Part shown: positions 61,904-64,000 of the stretch, piece after piece
Numbering within the stretch: the stretch's first letter is position 1
Layout of the letters: every line of letters starts with the position of its first letter
NCBI RefSeq assembly: GCF_000936425.1
Contig: NZ_AVFK01000034.1
Span: 1 to 64,000 of the forward strand
Direction of reading: 5' to 3'
Source of the DNA: Skermanella aerolata KACC 11604
GTDB taxonomy: Bacteria; Pseudomonadota; Alphaproteobacteria; Azospirillales; Azospirillaceae
DNA: 64,000 nucleotides
Translations under genes and position numbers: made by a program
The notes under the pieces: model-generated
Database searches by the model: none
The model's input: only the letters and a program-made list of their open reading frames with translations
Told to the model about the DNA's origin: nothing

Positions 61904-62188
61904 TTAGATGACGAAAACATTGTGCGGCCTGAGGGCCGGAATTGCTATGAAGGGCGTCACACGGCTGAGATTTCCAGCATCTTTCCTGGCTATCAGCGAC
62001 CATGTTCCGAAGTTCATGGTACCGGGGACTTTCCTGAACAGCACTCCGTTCAAAACGACCTTACCCCGCTCAGAAAGAAGACAGCTTCGATTCTTGTGGT
62101 TGTATTCAGCGCCTCGCGTACATACTAGGGTCTCTTGCAAACCGGAGTGATTTTGGTGAGAGATGGCCGTGATCATCAGGACGCCCAA
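61904..62188 (-). CDS. hypothetical ORF, low support
   Basis: The C-terminal half (GKVVLNGVLFRKVPGTMNFG then TWSLIARKDAGNLSRVTPFI) is beta-like and plausible, but the N-terminal part and start are weak. It faces the asparaginase terminator. No family recognised; the rest of 62190-62531 shows no gene. Confidence 0.3.
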   Translation of the reverse strand: MGVLMITAISHQNHSGLQETLVCTRGAEYNHKNRSCLLSERGKVVLNGVLFRKVPGTMNFGTWSLIARKDAGNLSRVTPFIAIPALRPHNVFVI

Positions 62189-62531
62189 CGAAGTCAGTCG
62201 GCTGGCTCACTGGAAGGTATCGGAAGAGTTCCGGGTCGATTGTCACCCCGGTTACATTGGAAAGCCCTCTTTTGGACAGGAAAGAGTCCTTGGATACCCC
62301 TAAACTTGGTTCAGAGAGATGGGCTGCGGAACCGAACTCACCCGATAGACCTGTTGGTTAAGGCAAATGCAGTTCGTTATGCGCAAATTGCCATCCCGAC
62401 TGTTGAGGGACTGAAATCGGGTGGTTATGCCGCGCGATGGCTTTTTGTCACAACTTTTGGGGTTGGGGCGTAATCGGCCACGTACAGCAGCCGACGTCAC
62501 AATCCAGCGAATGATAAAGGTTACTTTGTGT

Positions 62532-63419
62532 ATGCGCGTACTTCTGGTCTGCAGTCCCTCCGCCGCCAATGACGGTCCGTCACAGGATGATCTGAGGTCG
62601 ATGTTCCGCCAGGAGGGTATCGAACCGACCTGCCGCCTGATCAGTGAGATCGATCTTTCTGAAGCTCTCCACGACAAACCAGACCTCGTCGTCGCGGTGG
62701 GCGGCGACGGGACAGTATCCTCGATCCTGACCCAGATGCCAGGCTGCGGCATACCGGTCGCTGTCCTGCCTCAGGGCACCGCTAATAACATCGCGCGATC
62801 GCTTGGGGTCTACGGTTCAGCGCGGCAGATCATCGCAGGCCTGAAAACCGGACATCCGATGGCAGTTGATATCGGCGTGGCGACGGGTGCCTGGGGCAGG
62901 CACCGCTTCGTCGAAGGCGTCGGTCTTGGTCTTCTCGTGCAGGCTATGGCGGATATCAATGCCGCCGGAACCGCGGGCGACGAGCAGTTGCGGTCCTGTA
63001 GGAAGGAGTTCGCGACGAAACTGATCGAGGAGGAGTGTCACCATTTCGATGTTTCCGTGGATGGACATGATCTTTCAGGTGACTACCTGATCTTCGAGAT
63101 CATGAACATCGGCTATGTCGGCCCGGTCTTGCCGCTGGCGCGGAAGGCCGATCCCGGTGACGGATTGCTGGATATCGTCTACAGCACCGCGATCCGCCGC
63201 GGAGAGATGCTGCAATGGCTCAGCACCGGCCTGAAAGGCTTGGATCCTCCGGTCGAGGTTGTGCGGGGCCGGAAAATCGAAGTCGCTGAAGCAGGCACTG
63301 CATTGCGCTTGGGAGACAACTTCTCGTCATCACCAGCCAAGGCCGGCAAAATGGTGGTTGAACTGGAACATGAGCAGGCATCCGTCATCATTCCTTCGAC
63401 GATTTCTGGGCAGACGTGA
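62532..63419 (+). CDS. diacylglycerol/sphingosine kinase-like (DAGK catalytic domain) protein
   Basis: 295 residues from the ATG at 62532. DLVVAVGGDGTVSSILTQM (about 49-67) is the nucleotide-binding GGDGT motif and AVLPQGTANNIARSLGV (about 76-92) the second conserved motif of lipid kinases of the YegS/DgkB type. The C-terminal beta domain (PVEVVRGRKIEVAEAGTALR) is also as expected. It probably phosphorylates a lipid at the membrane; substrate unknown. The N-terminus is slightly shorter than usual. Confidence 0.85.
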   Translation: MRVLLVCSPSAANDGPSQDDLRSMFRQEGIEPTCRLISEIDLSEALHDKPDLVVAVGGDGTVSSILTQMPGCGIPVAVLPQGTANNIARSLGVYGSARQIIAGLKTGHPMAVDIGVATGAWGRHRFVEGVGLGLLVQAMADINAAGTAGDEQLRSCRKEFATKLIEEECHHFDVSVDGHDLSGDYLIFEIMNIGYVGPVLPLARKADPGDGLLDIVYSTAIRRGEMLQWLSTGLKGLDPPVEVVRGRKIEVAEAGTALRLGDNFSSSPAKAGKMVVELEHEQASVIIPSTISGQT

Positions 63420-64000
63420 CTGTCACGCCACCTGAGACTGGTTTCGAATAGCGCACCATATTGCCAGTAAATCCAGTTCACGGTACTGGCGCCTGGCAGT
63501 CGCTGAGCATTTTCGCCCAAAGGAATATCCACCATCACCGACCCAGATTCTGAAACGGCTGCCGAGAAGATCGCATACAAGTCGGACCTGATCCGAATCA
63601 TGCCAGAGGTGCTACGTGACATGGCGGGGGTTCGAACATACCCTGCGGTTATACTTGGTTATACTTGGTTATACTTGCTAATGCTTGCTGGCGAAGAGAC
63701 GTGCCGGCTCTCTTCAGCGCAATGTCGATGAACCGTCCGCCGGCCATTGGTCGCGGGCGGTTTTTTGCCAACAATCTTACCGTGTTCTGGCAATCCGGCA
63801 TCTCCTCCATTCCGTGCTAGTCGGGCAGGATTTTCTTTCCAGCCCTGAAAGCGGGAGCGCGCCCAGCCATTGCCGCCTCGCTCTCAAACCAAACAAAGCC
63901 CGTCATGTTCCGACCTTTCCGATAGTTCCCGGACGTGCCATCGTCCTTTTCCCAGCGTGAGGATCAGACAGGCGAAATGTCAAAACCGGGTAAATCAGGC
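63420..64000. other. intergenic, with a small tandem repeat
   Basis: No gene is supported to the window end. A 10-bp unit TTATACTTGG is repeated in tandem at 63649, 63659 and 63669 (third copy ends TTATACTTGC). A minus-strand frame ending inside the lipid-kinase gene is considered a shadow. Confidence 0.45.

Noticed and set aside
1-64000. CRISPR arrays, rRNA and tRNA genes
   Set aside because: I looked for regularly spaced repeats and for tRNA cloverleaf or rRNA signatures and saw none; the iteron and GTTAGGT arrays have spacing too short or irregular for CRISPR.

Overview
The window is GC-rich, with a coding style (dense short operons, GTG starts, codons ending in G/C) that fits an alphaproteobacterium, most plausibly an Azospirillum/Skermanella-type Rhodospirillales; the genus is inference. 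It is a large plasmid or chromid: a RepA-type initiator (42.1 kb) is preceded by an iteron array (41.2-42.0 kb), a ParA ATPase (37.8 kb) is paired with a small ribbon-helix-helix-like partner (39.6 kb), and there are several insertion sequences and no rRNA or tRNA genes that I can see.

Layout. 1-1.1 kb: an IS256-family transposase inserted in an IS3-type orfA. 1.3-1.6 kb: a structured non-coding element, with a second copy at 50.5-50.8 kb. 2-6.8 kb: small operons of unknowns plus a dual-specificity-type phosphatase. 7.1-12.1 kb: a five-gene block with a AAA+ ATPase whose N-terminal module is duplicated, three tandem paralogues sharing an LLHR...YDLLI.RADG core, and Xre-type HTH proteins. 12.1-17.5 kb: unknowns, decayed fragments (a DUF1456-like ORF, a Mu-type transposase N-terminus, a degenerate GspE/PilT-like ATPase) and a two-gene operon ending in a Shedu-like nuclease. 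17.8-19.6 kb: a frameshifted ISL3 element. 19.8-32.9 kb: mostly unknown or broken accessory genes (NERD protein split by an IS21 end, UvrD-like helicase remnant, two AT-hook/coiled-coil proteins, a regulator-like frame with three in-frame TAG codons). 32.9-34.95 kb: truncated ISL3 and IS21 remnants. 34.95-45.2 kb: replication and partition region, with a 2.9-kb C-rich gene-poor stretch, parA, a candidate centromere, the RHH gene, a PD-(D/E)XK-like nuclease, iterons, repA and an HTH/DnaT-like gene. 45.2-49.7 kb: a serralysin-like RTX protease with an in-frame TAG and a decayed paralogue. 50.9-54.5 kb: Uma2-type nuclease and a serine recombinase with a putative res site. 54.7-63.4 kb: intact cargo genes (enolase-superfamily enzyme, RTX protein, AlkB, AlkA-type glycosylase, periplasmic asparaginase, diacylglycerol-kinase-like protein).

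Two themes stand out. First, the interval from about 3 to 51 kb carries many single-base frameshifts and in-frame stops next to apparently intact replication genes; this means either an actively decaying accessory region or indel errors in the assembly. Second, several blocks look like uncharacterised modules: the AAA+/LLHR/Xre cluster, the Shedu operon, the duplicated GTTACAT/GTTAGG element, and a GGGGCAGGG motif whose orientation flips around the partition locus. Product names for recognised families come from visible motifs; most remaining genes have no function I can assign.
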